Assembly (NCBI RefSeq): GCF_001642995.1
Contig: NZ_LOHS01000015.1
Span: 1-33,276 of the forward strand
Source of the DNA: Streptomyces jeddahensis
GTDB lineage: Bacteria; Actinomycetota; Actinomycetes; Streptomycetales; Streptomycetaceae
DNA length: 33,276 nucleotides
Direction of reading: 5' to 3'
Each line of letters starts with the position of its first letter. Position 1 is the stretch's first letter. The notes beneath the pieces were generated by a model. The model saw only the letters and a program-made list of their open reading frames with translations. It ran no database searches and was not told the DNA's origin. A program made the translations under genes and the position numbers. Shown here in pieces: positions 1 to 7,250 of this stretch.

Positions 1-618
1 CGGCGGGGCCGCGATGCGCGGGTCGACCGGGGGCGCAGGCGGCGTCACCGGCGGCTGCATGGTCGGTGCAGGCGGCGTGGGCGGCGCCTGCACCGGGGCG
101 GCCGGGGCCGGGGCCTGGGCGGGCTCCTCCTCGACCGTCACGCCGAAGTCCGTCGCGATACCGGCAAGACCGTTCGCATACCCCTGGCCCACCGCGCGGG
201 CCTTCCACGCGCCGTTGCGCAGGTAGATCTCGACGATCACCAGCGCCGTCTCCGTGCCGAGCTGCGGCGGGGTGAAGGTGGCGATGACCGAGCCGTCGTC
301 GGCGTTGCGGATGGTGGCGGTGGGCTCGATGCCCTGGAACGTCTGTCCCGCCGCGTCCGGGCTCGCCGTCACGACGATCTTCTCGATGCCCGGGGGCACG
401 GCCGCCGTGTCCACCGTGATCGCATCGGGTGCGGTGCCGCCGCCGGAGCGGTAGGCGACACCGGGGCCTGCGGGCTGGTTGTAGAAGATGAAGTCGTCGT
501 CGGAGCGCACCTTGCCGTCGGCGGTGAGCAGCAGGCCCGATACGTCGAGCCGCACCGGGGCGGTGACGTCGACCGCCACGCGGGGGGCGGTGAGAGGGAT
601 GTTCGAGCCGGGGGTCAT
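1..618 (-). CDS. TerD-family stress protein, N-terminal part (runs off window edge)
   Basis: Read on the minus strand the frame opens with MTPGSNIPL and contains SDDDFIFYNQ followed by a Gly/Ser-rich turn, which are hallmarks of the TerD fold, a calcium-binding beta-sandwich linked to tellurite resistance and envelope stress in actinobacteria. About 180 residues make a complete TerD domain. A Pro/Ala-rich linker follows (repeated APAP, PPTPP and PPV stretches) and is still open at base 1, so the full protein is probably TerD plus a linker and a further C-terminal region. A second in-frame ATG lies 9 bases upstream (627); the only SD-like bases (CAGG) suit 618 slightly better, so 618 is used, with 627 possible. 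No link to the pectin genes is apparent. Confidence 0.85.
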   Translation of the reverse strand, partial: MTPGSNIPLTAPRVAVDVTAPVRLDVSGLLLTADGKVRSDDDFIFYNQPAGPGVAYRSGGGTAPDAITVDTAAVPPGIEKIVVTASPDAAGQTFQGIEPTATIRNADDGSVIATFTPPQLGTETALVIVEIYLRNGAWKARAVGQGYANGLAGIATDFGVTVEEEPAQAPAPAAPVQAPPTPPAPTMQPPVTPPAPPVDPRIAAPP

Positions 619-696
619 AGCTGTCATGCCTGGGATAACGAGCGGGTGCGCTTTACCGTTCCCTTACCTGGCTTGTTCTTGGCGCGTTCTTTTCCT

Positions 697-782
697 CGCC
701 GGACGGGCTGAATTTCAGCCCGTCCGGCGCTTGAGGACGAGCCCGCCAGGGCGATCGGGGGTCTGGGGGCGAAGCCCCCAGA
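697..782. repeat. two-hairpin Streptomyces-type intergenic repeat
   Basis: Two perfect hairpins lie between the terD-like gene and the dehydrogenase. The first has 14-base arms (697-710 and 716-729) around AATTT. The second has 9-base arms (762-770 and 774-782) around GAA. I recognise the order, a CGCCGGACGGGCTG arm, then CTTGAGGACGAG, then GGGGTCTGGGGGC, as an element found in many Streptomyces intergenic regions. That is recollection, not a search. Confidence 0.75.
762..782 (-). terminator. likely terminator of the polyol operon
   Basis: A perfect 9-base-pair G/C-rich stem with a GAA loop begins 1 base beyond the TAA stop of the dehydrogenase gene (784-786) in the direction of transcription. 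There is no U-run, which is usual for streptomycete terminators. Confidence 0.6.
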
Positions 783-783
783 A

Positions 784-1773
784 TTACGGCACCACCACGA
801 TCTTGCGCCCCACCCCCGAAGCAAACTGGTCCAGTGCCTCCGGGTACTGGACCAGCGGCATCCGGTCGCTGATGAAGACCTCCGGGTCCAGCACGCCGCC
901 GGCGAAGAGCTCTGCCGCCCGTTCGAAGCTGTGCAGTACCGCCATCGAACCGGTGATGGTGATCTCCTGGTTGTAGATCCGGTACGGGTCGATCGTCACA
1001 CGCGTGGCGTAGTCGGCGACCCCGAACTGAAGGAACGTGCCCGCCTTCGCCACCCGCCCCAGGCCGTCCTGGATCGCGCCCGCGTTCCCCGTCGCGTCGA
1101 CGACGACGTCCCAGCCCTGCGGCCGGTCCAGCTCGTCGGCGCCGGCGGCGGAACCCGAGACGCCGAGCCGCCGGGCCGTCGCCAGGCGGTCCGCGTTGAT
1201 GTCGACCACGTCGACGCTCGCTGCGCCCGTCCGCTTGGCGAGCTCCAGCATCATCAGGCCCATCGTCCCGGAGCCGTAGATCAACACATGCGCACCGAGG
1301 CGCGACCGCAGCACGTCGTAGCCGCGCACCGCGCACGACAGCGGTTCCACCAGCGCCGCGTCCTGCGTGCGGACGTGCTCGGGCAACTTCACACAGTTCG
1401 CCACCGGCGCCACCGCGTACTGCGCCGCGCCGCCCGCCGTGGTGACGCCGATCGCGGCCCACCGCTCGCACAGGTTGTTGTGCCCGTTTCGGCAGTGGCG
1501 GCACTCGAAGCAGTACAGGGACGGATCGACCGCCACCCGGTCGCCGACCGACAGTTCGGTGACCGCGCTGCCCAGGCCCACCACCTCGCCCGCGAACTCG
1601 TGGCCCGGAATGACCGGCAGGGTAGGTGCGAACTCGCCCTGCAGGATGTGCAGATCGGTACCGCACAGCCCGCAGGCCGCGACCTCCACGACGACCTCGC
1701 GCGGCCCGGGCGTCGGGTCCGGCACCTCCGCGACGACTGCCTTGCCGACGGACTCGATGACGGCGGCCTTCAT
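784..1773 (-). CDS. zinc-dependent polyol/sorbitol-type dehydrogenase (MDR family)
   Basis: This 329-residue protein belongs to the medium-chain zinc dehydrogenases. Visible features are the catalytic zinc site GLCGTD (Cys37) and GHE (His58-Glu59), four structural zinc cysteines (88, 91, 94, 102), and a Rossmann motif GSGTMG near residue 167. Such enzymes oxidise a secondary alcohol of a polyol to a ketose with NAD(P). The ATG overlaps the stop of the upstream permease (ATGA), so it is the last gene of a transporter operon and probably acts on the imported substrate in the cytoplasm. A frame-open extension to 2673 has no homology and reads across the permease, so it was discarded. The exact substrate (sorbitol, arabitol, xylitol or another) cannot be told from sequence. 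Confidence 0.9.
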   Translation of the reverse strand: MKAAVIESVGKAVVAEVPDPTPGPREVVVEVAACGLCGTDLHILQGEFAPTLPVIPGHEFAGEVVGLGSAVTELSVGDRVAVDPSLYCFECRHCRNGHNNLCERWAAIGVTTAGGAAQYAVAPVANCVKLPEHVRTQDAALVEPLSCAVRGYDVLRSRLGAHVLIYGSGTMGLMMLELAKRTGAASVDVVDINADRLATARRLGVSGSAAGADELDRPQGWDVVVDATGNAGAIQDGLGRVAKAGTFLQFGVADYATRVTIDPYRIYNQEITITGSMAVLHSFERAAELFAGGVLDPEVFISDRMPLVQYPEALDQFASGVGRKIVVVP

Positions 1774-2654
1774 TTGACGGCTCCCAGTGACAGGCCCTGG
1801 ACCAGCTTGTCCTGGGCGGCGAACCCCGCGGCGAGCACCGGCAGGGAGATGACGAGCGACGCGGCGCACACCTTCGCCAGGAACAGGCCCTGGCTGGTGA
1901 TGAAGCCGGTGAGGAACACGGGTGCGGTCTCGGCGACGGTGCCGGTCAGCACCCGCGCGAAGAGCAGTTCGTTCCAGCTGAAGATGAAGCAGATCAGGGC
2001 GGTCGCGGCGATGCCGGGCGCGGCGATCGGTGCCACCACGCGCGCGAGGACGGTCGGCAGCCGGGCCCCGTCGATCTGCGCCGCCTCGATGATGGCGACC
2101 GGCACCTCGGCGAGGAACGACTGCATCATCCACACGGCGATCGGCAGGTTCATCGAGGTGTAGAGGACGACCAGCAGCCAGACGTTGTCGAGCAGGCCCG
2201 TGTTCTTCGCGAAGAGGTAGATCGGCAGCAGGCCCGCGACGGCCGGCAGCATCTTCGTCGACAGGAAGAAGAACAGGACGTCGGTCCATTTCTTCACCGG
2301 GCGGATCGACAGCGCGTACGCCGCCGGGAGCGCCAGCAGCAGTACGCAGAGGGTCGACACCACGGACGCCGTCGTCGAGTTGATCAGTGCGGGCCAGGGA
2401 CTCGCGCCGCCGCCGGCGCCGAAGAAGTCGCGGTAGCCGTCCAGGGTGAGTGCGGCGGCGAAGGACGGCGGGTTGGTGGCGGCGTCCTCCTCGGAGTGCA
2501 GGGAGGTCAGCGCCATCCAGGCGATCGGCAGGAAGAACACGATGCCTGCCAGCCAGGCGAGCAGACCGAGGGCCGCCCCACGGCCGCGTATGCCGGTGTC
2601 GCGGGTGCCGCTGCTGCGTATGCCGCCCTTGCGTACGGCGGTGAGTGTGCTCAT
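1770..2654 (-). CDS. sugar/polyol ABC transporter permease (MalG/SmoG type)
   Basis: This 294-residue inner-membrane protein has about six hydrophobic segments, the first in LGLLAWLAGIVFFLPIAWMAL near residues 29-50. It carries the cytoplasmic coupling loop EAAQIDGARLPTVLARVVAP of CUT1 permeases, which docks on the ATPase. It pairs with the permease upstream; ATGA overlaps join both sides of the gene. No ATPase gene is present. Streptomyces commonly use a shared ATPase (MsiK) for CUT1 importers, and that is the likely partner by inference. Confidence 0.93.
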   Translation of the reverse strand: MSTLTAVRKGGIRSSGTRDTGIRGRGAALGLLAWLAGIVFFLPIAWMALTSLHSEEDAATNPPSFAAALTLDGYRDFFGAGGGASPWPALINSTTASVVSTLCVLLLALPAAYALSIRPVKKWTDVLFFFLSTKMLPAVAGLLPIYLFAKNTGLLDNVWLLVVLYTSMNLPIAVWMMQSFLAEVPVAIIEAAQIDGARLPTVLARVVAPIAAPGIAATALICFIFSWNELLFARVLTGTVAETAPVFLTGFITSQGLFLAKVCAASLVISLPVLAAGFAAQDKLVQGLSLGAVK

Positions 2655-3589
2655 GCGCGGGACACCTCCTCACGGAAGAGGGACGAGACGACCCGCAGGG
2701 CGAAGGTCGCGATGATGATGGAGCCGATGACGACGAGGACGCCGGCGGCGGAGGCCAGACCGTTCTCGTGCGCGGCGTAGAAGGTCTGGTAGACGGTGTA
2801 GGGAAGATTCGCGGTGCCGAGGCCGCCCTGGGTGATCGTGAACACCGCGTCGAAGTTCTGGACGATGTAGATCGAGCCGAGGAGCGCGCCGAGTTCGAGA
2901 TAGCGGCGCAGGTGCGGCAGCGTCATATAGCGGAAGATCTGCCAGTTCGAGGCGCCGTCCATACGGGCGGCCTCCATGACCTCGTGCGAGCGGCTCTGCA
3001 GTCCGGCCAGCAGGATCAGCATCATGAACGGCGTCCACTGCCAGACGAGCGACGCCTCGATCGCCAGCAGCGGAGTGCTGGAGATCCAGTCCGGCTGCGG
3101 ACCGCCCACCAGGTTCAGCAGGCCGTTGAGGAGTCCGTACTCGGGGTTGTAGAGCACGTGCTTCCACAGCAGCGCGGCGGCCACCGGCACCAGCAGGAAC
3201 GGCGCGATCAGGAGCGTGCGGACGAGGCCGCGGCCGCGGAACTTCCGGTCGAGGAGCAGGGCGAGGCCCAGGCCGAGCACGAGGCTCGCCAGGACCACCG
3301 TGACGGTCAGCACGATGGTCGTCAGCACCGAGTTCCGCAGGTCCGGGTCTGTGAGCACCTCGCCGTAGTTGGCGAGTCCGGCGAACCGGCGGGCGTCCGG
3401 ATACAGCGCGTTCCAGTCGAAGAGGGAGATCACCAAGGTGGCCACGAAGGGCAGCTGGGTGACCACGATCATGAAGACCAGGGCCGGCAGGAGCGGGGCC
3501 CGGGTGGCCCAGGCCCGCAGCCGGCCCGGCGGCTCGGCGGTCCGGGCGCGGCGCGCGGCCGTCACACGAGGAGCGGTGGTTGTCGTCAC
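2651..3589 (-). CDS. sugar/polyol ABC transporter permease (MalF/SmoF type)
   Basis: This 312-residue integral membrane protein has a short Ala/Arg-rich cytoplasmic N-terminus, then LLPALVFMIVVTQLPFVATL as the first membrane segment. The EAA loop reads EAARMDGASNWQIFRYMTLP near residue 210. It starts with GTG overlapping the stop of the binding-protein gene (GTGA) and overlaps the next permease by 4 bases, so translation is coupled. With its partner it forms the membrane channel of a CUT1 importer. The binding protein suggests polyols as cargo. Confidence 0.93.
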   Translation of the reverse strand: MTTTTAPRVTAARRARTAEPPGRLRAWATRAPLLPALVFMIVVTQLPFVATLVISLFDWNALYPDARRFAGLANYGEVLTDPDLRNSVLTTIVLTVTVVLASLVLGLGLALLLDRKFRGRGLVRTLLIAPFLLVPVAAALLWKHVLYNPEYGLLNGLLNLVGGPQPDWISSTPLLAIEASLVWQWTPFMMLILLAGLQSRSHEVMEAARMDGASNWQIFRYMTLPHLRRYLELGALLGSIYIVQNFDAVFTITQGGLGTANLPYTVYQTFYAAHENGLASAAGVLVVIGSIIIATFALRVVSSLFREEVSRA

Positions 3590-4947
3590 TTGTACTGCTC
3601 CGAGACCTTCTCCGCGAGCTTCTGCGCCTTCGCGAGAGCGGCGTCGACGGACTGCCGCCCCGCGATGGCCGCGCTGATCTCCTGCGAGACCTTGGTGCCC
3701 AGGTCGGTGAACTCGGGGATGCCGACGAACTGGATGCCGGGCGCAGGACGCGGCTGCACCCCCGGGTCGTTCGGCCTGGCGGACTCGATGGCCGTGCGCG
3801 TCACGTCCGCGAAGGCCGCGGCCTCCTTGCGGTACTCGGGTCGCTCATACGTCGAGGCACGCTTGCCCGCGGGCACGTTGGCCCAGCCGAGCTTCTCGCC
3901 CACCAGCTGCTCGTACTCCTTGCTCGACGCCCAGGAGACGAACTTCCATGCGGCGTCCGGGGACTTGGAGGCCTTCTGCACGCCCCACGCCCAGGTGTAG
4001 AGCCAGCCGGAGCTCTTGGTCCTGTCGACCGGAGCGGGTACGTAGCCCATCTTTCCCTTGACGGGGGAGCCGGAGGCCTCCAGCGAACCGGTCGCGGCCG
4101 TGGAGTCGTACCACATGGCGGTCTTGGACTGCGTGACGTTGTTCAGGCACTCCGCGTACCCGGACTGCGCCGCGCCCGCCTCGCCGTGCTCGCGTACGAG
4201 GTCGACATAGAACTTCGTCGCCTTCTTGAACTCGGGGGAGTCCAGGTGTGCCGTCCAGTCCTTGTCGAACCAGGTGCCGCCCATGGTGTTGACCACGGTG
4301 GTCAGCGGCGCCAGCATCTCGCCCCAGCCGGGCAGCCCCCGCAGGCAGATGCCCTTCATGTCCTTCTCCTTGGCGTCCACCTGGGCCGCGAGATCCGCCA
4401 CCTGCTGCCAGGTCGGCTTCTCGGGCATGGTCAGGTGGTGCTTGGCGAAGATGTCCTTTCGGTACATCAGGAAGGACGACTCGCCGTAGAAGGGTTCGCC
4501 GTAGAGCTTGCCGTCCGCGCCGGTCAGGGACTGATGCATGGGCTTCAGGATGTCCTTCTGGTCGAACGCCTTGTCCTTGGCGACATACGCGTCGAGAGCG
4601 TGCAGCCAGCCGTTCTTGGCGTAGATCGGTATCTCGTAGTTGCTGAGCGTGGCGACGTCGTACTGGCCGGCCTGGTTGGCGAAGTCCTGGCTGATCTTGT
4701 CGCGGACGTCGTTCTCCGGCAGCACGGTGAAGTTGACCTTGATGCCGGTCTTCTTGGTGAAGTTCGCGGCCGTGAGCTTCTGGAGCTCCTGCATCTGCGG
4801 GTTGTTGACCATCAGTACATCGATGGAGTCGCCGTCGTCGGAACCGCCCCCGCCGGCTCCGGCGCCCGCGCAGCCGGAGAGCAGCAGCGCGCCCGCGGCG
4901 GCTGCGGCGATCAGGGAACGTGGGCTTGGTCGGCTCTGGTTGCGCAT
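3586..4947 (-). CDS. polyol-type ABC substrate-binding lipoprotein (SmoE-like)
   Basis: This 453-residue extracytoplasmic solute-binding protein has a lipoprotein signal: MRNQSRPSPR, a hydrophobic Ala/Leu core and the lipobox LLSGC (Cys26). The mature part carries GQYDVATLSNYEIPIYAKNG, FYGESSFLMYRKDIF, GICLRGLPGWGE and GWANVPAGKR. From memory these closely match the Rhodobacter sorbitol/mannitol-binding protein SmoE. The start at 4947 follows a good SD (AGGAG, 6-base gap). A second in-frame ATG with an identical SD lies 21 bases upstream (4968), and the longer frame to 5064 has no signal-peptide logic. The gene is first of the transporter part of the operon, with a regulator upstream. Confidence 0.9.
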   Translation of the reverse strand: MRNQSRPSPRSLIAAAAAGALLLSGCAGAGAGGGGSDDGDSIDVLMVNNPQMQELQKLTAANFTKKTGIKVNFTVLPENDVRDKISQDFANQAGQYDVATLSNYEIPIYAKNGWLHALDAYVAKDKAFDQKDILKPMHQSLTGADGKLYGEPFYGESSFLMYRKDIFAKHHLTMPEKPTWQQVADLAAQVDAKEKDMKGICLRGLPGWGEMLAPLTTVVNTMGGTWFDKDWTAHLDSPEFKKATKFYVDLVREHGEAGAAQSGYAECLNNVTQSKTAMWYDSTAATGSLEASGSPVKGKMGYVPAPVDRTKSSGWLYTWAWGVQKASKSPDAAWKFVSWASSKEYEQLVGEKLGWANVPAGKRASTYERPEYRKEAAAFADVTRTAIESARPNDPGVQPRPAPGIQFVGIPEFTDLGTKVSQEISAAIAGRQSVDAALAKAQKLAEKVSEQYK

Positions 4948-4999
4948 GTCGGCTCCTGAAGTGCGCATGTCGGCTCCTGGCTGTGCATGTCGGCTGCAG
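4941..4999 (-). repeat. tandem repeat of ribosome-binding-site plus start-codon module
   Basis: On the plus strand TGCGCATGTCGGCTCCTG occurs at 4941-4958 and again at 4962-4979, with a decayed third copy at 4982-4999. Read on the minus strand each full copy carries CAGGAGCCGACATG, a complete SD and ATG. The first two ATGs (4947, 4968) are in frame; the third (4988) is out of frame by one base. Confidence 0.85.
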
Positions 5000-5023
5000 C
5001 GTTGTGCAGGGGGACGACTGGAC

Positions 5024-5037
5024 TTATGGCGATATAA
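5024..5037. promoter_or_regulatory. AT-rich inverted repeat before the binding-protein gene
   Basis: TTAT and ATAA arms flank GGCGAT, making an unusually AT-rich patch in a G+C-rich gap 77-90 bases upstream of the lipoprotein start. It could be part of the promoter or an operator for the adjacent DeoR-type regulator. No match to a known operator is claimed. Confidence 0.3.
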
Positions 5038-5100
5038 CGGCTGTCGGTGGGTGTGGCTGACCACGCCCCGGGCGTCCGGGGCGCGCAGGGGTGGTCGACG

Positions 5101-5862
5101 TCAGACTCGGATGACCTGCGGCCCTTGCAGGGAGTAGCGATGGGCCTCGGATGTGGGCAGTCGGGTGGAGGTGACGATCGCCTCGAGATCGCCGACCGAC
5201 GCGAAACGGCAGAAGCTCACGGCTCCGAACTTGGTGTGGACCCCGGCGAAGACCGTGCGCCGCGAGGCGCGCATGGCCTGCGCCTTCACCTCGCTCACCG
5301 CGGGATCCGGCGTGGTCAGACCGTGTTCGCGGGTGATGCCGTTGGCCCCGATGTACGCCAGGTCGATCACGAATCCGGCGAGCATCCGCGTCGTCCAGTG
5401 ATCGACGGTCGCGAGTGTCCCGGCGCGCAACCGGCCGCCGAGCAGCAGCACGGTGGTGTTGTCGGCCTCCGCGAGCGCACCCGCGGTCGCCAGTGATGCG
5501 GTGACCACGGTCAGCGGCCGGTCGCGGGGCAGCGCCTCGGCGATCAGCTGCGGCGTGAACCCCTCGTCGATGAAGACCGTCTCGGCGTCCCCGAGCAGCT
5601 CGGCCGCGGCTGCGGCGATCCGGCGCTTCTCGGGTACGTGCATGGTGGTGCGGAATGCGAGGGTCGTCTCGAATCCGGCGCTCTCCACGGGATAGGCGCC
5701 ACCGTGCGTGCGGCGCACCAGTCCGTGGTCCTCAAGGACGCGCAGATCGCGGCGGACCGTCTCCCTGGCCACGCCCAGCTCGGCGGCGAGTGTGGCGACG
5801 TCGACGGAGCCCGCACGGCGTGCCGCTCGGACTATTGCGCGCTGGCGCTCCTCTGCTGTCAT
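5101..5862 (-). CDS. DeoR/GlpR-family transcriptional regulator
   Basis: This 253-residue protein has an N-terminal winged helix-turn-helix (VDVATLAAELGVARETVRRDLRVLEDHGLVRRTHGGA, about residues 19-55). A DeoR-type sugar-phosphate sensor domain follows, with FIDEGFTPQLIAEALP, LLLGGRLRAGTLATVD, YIGANGI and HTKFG. These repressors usually release DNA on binding a phosphorylated sugar intermediate. A strong SD (AAGGAGG, 5873-5879) lies 10 bases before ATG 5862 and 4 bases before an in-frame GTG at 5868, so either start is possible. The gene lies 153 bases upstream of the polyol transporter on the same strand and probably controls it. Confidence 0.9.
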   Translation of the reverse strand: MTAEERQRAIVRAARRAGSVDVATLAAELGVARETVRRDLRVLEDHGLVRRTHGGAYPVESAGFETTLAFRTTMHVPEKRRIAAAAAELLGDAETVFIDEGFTPQLIAEALPRDRPLTVVTASLATAGALAEADNTTVLLLGGRLRAGTLATVDHWTTRMLAGFVIDLAYIGANGITREHGLTTPDPAVSEVKAQAMRASRRTVFAGVHTKFGAVSFCRFASVGDLEAIVTSTRLPTSEAHRYSLQGPQVIRV

Positions 5863-5899
5863 GGTCACCACACCTCCTTGCCGCTTCCCGCAGGCGGTG

Positions 5900-5932
5900 C
5901 CCGTTCGGGCTCCGGAGAACCCGTTCGGGCTC
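5900..5932. promoter_or_regulatory. direct repeats upstream of the DeoR-type gene
   Basis: CCCGTTCGGGCTC occurs at 5900-5912 and again at 5920-5932, exactly 20 bases apart, or about two helical turns. Each copy contains the inverted arms CCCG and CGGG around TT. Related GTGCCCG motifs recur at 6002-6012 and 6076. The position, 38-70 bases before the regulator start, fits an autoregulatory site. Confidence 0.4.
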
Positions 5933-5986
5933 TGTGGGGAAGTTCTACAGCGGCGGAAAGACCGTGACCAGGCTCGTTGCAGAGCT

Positions 5987-6001
5987 GAAACCGACCGTTT
6001 C
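5987..6001. promoter_or_regulatory. inverted repeat GAAAC-N5-GTTTC
   Basis: Perfect 5-base inverted arms surround CGACC, about 125 bases upstream of the regulator start. It could be an operator of the DeoR-type protein. The evidence is the symmetry and position only. Confidence 0.25.
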
Positions 6002-6087
6002 GTGCCCGTTCGACAGGGGGTGTGCCCGCGGCGGACCAGGCAGGAGGCGTCGGTGCGAGTGGTTTCGGGCGCTTCGCGTGCCCGAAT

Positions 6088-6128
6088 GACAGGGCGGGCG
6101 GGCCCGTTTGGTGCCCGCCCGCCCTGTC
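6088..6128 (-). terminator. strong hairpin terminator after the uronate dehydrogenase gene
   Basis: Perfect 16-base arms (6088-6103 and 6113-6128, GACAGGGCGGGCGGGC and its complement) flank a 9-base loop, 20 bases beyond the dehydrogenase stop on the minus strand. It separates that gene from the regulator operon downstream. Confidence 0.8.
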
Positions 6129-6147
6129 CGGCGGTCTCCGTGTGGCG

Positions 6148-6957
6148 TCAGTGCGGCCAGATCGGGGGGTTCGTACAGAAATGGCCGCCCAGGTGGGCGT
6201 GGTCCGGGTTGTCCGGGTCGAGGTCGCCGTGCTCGGCGATGAGCTTCTCGGCGTACTGCTCGGAGTCGTCCTGCGGGTCGTAGCCCAGGGCGCGGGCCGT
6301 CGAGAGATCCCACCAAAGGCGGGTGTTCGCGGAGGAGCCGTAGACGACGGTGTGCCCGACGTTCTCCGCGGTCAGCGCCGCGTGGAAGAGGCGGGCGCCG
6401 TCCGTGGGCGACATCCACAGGGAGAGCATGCGGACGTTCGTCGGCTCCGGGAAGCACGAGCCGATGCGTACCGACACGGTCTCCAGGCCGTGCTTGTCCC
6501 AGTAGAACTGGGCGAGGTCCTCGCCGAAGGACTTCGACAGCCCGTAGAAGGTGTCGGGGCGGCGCGGGGTGTCGATGGGGATCAGGGGGTCGTCCCCCTG
6601 CGGGCGCGGGGTGAAGCCCACCGCGTGGTTGGAGGAGGCGAAGACGACCCTGCGGACGCCCTCCTCGCGCGCGGCCTCGTAGAGGTTGTACGTGCCCTGG
6701 ATGTTCGCCTTAAGGATCTTGTCGAAGGACGATTCCAGGGAGATGCCCGCGAGGTGGATGATCGCGTCGACTCCGCGGACGGCCTCGCGCAGCGCGTCCC
6801 TGTCTGCGAGGTCGGCGGTGATCGCGTCCGGCTCGCCCTCGATCGGCACCATGTCGAGCAGGCGCAGCTCGTAGCCGTAGGCGGGCAGCAGCCCCCGCAT
6901 CAGCGTGCCGAGGCCGCCGGCGGCGCCGGTGAGCAGGACGGTGCGGGGAGCGGGCAT
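6148..6957 (-). CDS. udh: uronate dehydrogenase (NAD-dependent, SDR family)
   Basis: This 269-residue extended short-chain dehydrogenase resembles Agrobacterium uronate dehydrogenase throughout. It has the nucleotide motif GAAGGLG (11-17), LAGIS, YNLYEAA, FASSNHAVGF (106-115), the catalytic YGLSK (Tyr138, Lys142), VRIGSCFPEPTNVRMLSLW and LWWDLS. The enzyme oxidises D-galacturonate or D-glucuronate to the aldarolactone in the cytoplasm, the first step of the oxidative uronate pathway. The ATG at 6957 follows GAGGAG at a proper distance; a TTG start at 6975 is frame-open but has no SD. The gene is divergent from kdgD, which acts later in the same pathway, and is followed by its own terminator. 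Confidence 0.93.
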   Translation of the reverse strand: MPAPRTVLLTGAAGGLGTLMRGLLPAYGYELRLLDMVPIEGEPDAITADLADRDALREAVRGVDAIIHLAGISLESSFDKILKANIQGTYNLYEAAREEGVRRVVFASSNHAVGFTPRPQGDDPLIPIDTPRRPDTFYGLSKSFGEDLAQFYWDKHGLETVSVRIGSCFPEPTNVRMLSLWMSPTDGARLFHAALTAENVGHTVVYGSSANTRLWWDLSTARALGYDPQDDSEQYAEKLIAEHGDLDPDNPDHAHLGGHFCTNPPIWPH

Positions 6958-6995
6958 GCGGGTCTCCTCGGGCAAGGCCGCCCTGGACGGCCTTG

Positions 6996-7005
6996 TGTAT
7001 GTACA
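6996..7005. promoter_or_regulatory. possible operator TGTA-TG-TACA in the udh leader
   Basis: A symmetrical TGTA/TACA site lies just downstream of the predicted udh transcription start, about 40 bases before its ATG. The symmetry resembles sites bound by GntR/FCD regulators of uronate genes in other bacteria. The evidence is weak. Confidence 0.3.
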
Positions 7006-7023
7006 GAATTCACATCCTTGGAA

Positions 7024-7053
7024 ACGCTATGGATCGGCCAGTGGTGGAGTCAA
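7024..7053 (-). promoter_or_regulatory. predicted promoter of udh
   Basis: On the minus strand TTGACT (7048-7053) and TAGCGT (7024-7029) are separated by 18 bases, a vegetative sigma-like -35/-10 pair. It faces away from the kdgD promoter, which has the same architecture. Confidence 0.5.
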
Positions 7054-7101
7054 GTGTCTGCCGCGCTCCGGAGAATTCCTCGGGCGTTCCATGAACGGCG
7101 G

Positions 7102-7126
7102 AAATCCCCTTCCATAGAGGGGTTTT
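7102..7126 (+). other. hairpin with T-run between the divergent promoters
   Basis: AAATCCCCT and AGGGGTTTT (one mismatch) flank a 7-base loop and end in TTTT. It looks like a small intrinsic terminator on the plus strand, although no gene precedes it. It could insulate the two promoters or be a protein-binding site. Confidence 0.35.
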
Positions 7127-7132
7127 GCCCGC

Positions 7133-7162
7133 TTGACCGGCCCTTGGAGGCCGCCTTAGCTT
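7133..7162 (+). promoter_or_regulatory. predicted promoter of kdgD operon
   Basis: TTGACC (7133-7138) and TAGCTT (7157-7162) are spaced 18 bases apart. This mirrors the divergent udh promoter (TTGACT-18-TAGCGT). The start point would be near 7169, leaving a leader of about 80 bases that contains the tandem palindromes. Confidence 0.55.
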
Positions 7163-7195
7163 AAGCGGGTTCAGGAATATAGACGTTAATCAGAA

Positions 7196-7221
7196 ACGTG
7201 CACGCCAGACGTGCACGCCAG
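7196..7221. promoter_or_regulatory. tandem 13-base repeat with CGTGCACG palindromes (operator candidate)
   Basis: ACGTGCACGCCAG is repeated exactly, back to back. Each copy contains the perfect 8-base palindrome CGTGCACG. The centres are 13 bases apart and lie between the predicted start point and the SD of kdgD, where a bound repressor would block transcription. Confidence 0.5.
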
Positions 7222-7250
7222 CTGGACCAGCGACGCCCAAGGGAGACCCC

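Noticed and set aside
784..2673. A 629-codon open frame covering the dehydrogenase and the permease region
   Set aside because: Only the part from 1773 has homology; the upstream half is an Arg/His-rich shadow of the permease gene in another frame.
6709..6714. Possible TTA codon in the uronate dehydrogenase gene
   Set aside because: The bases are out of frame; the codons there are CTT-AAG.
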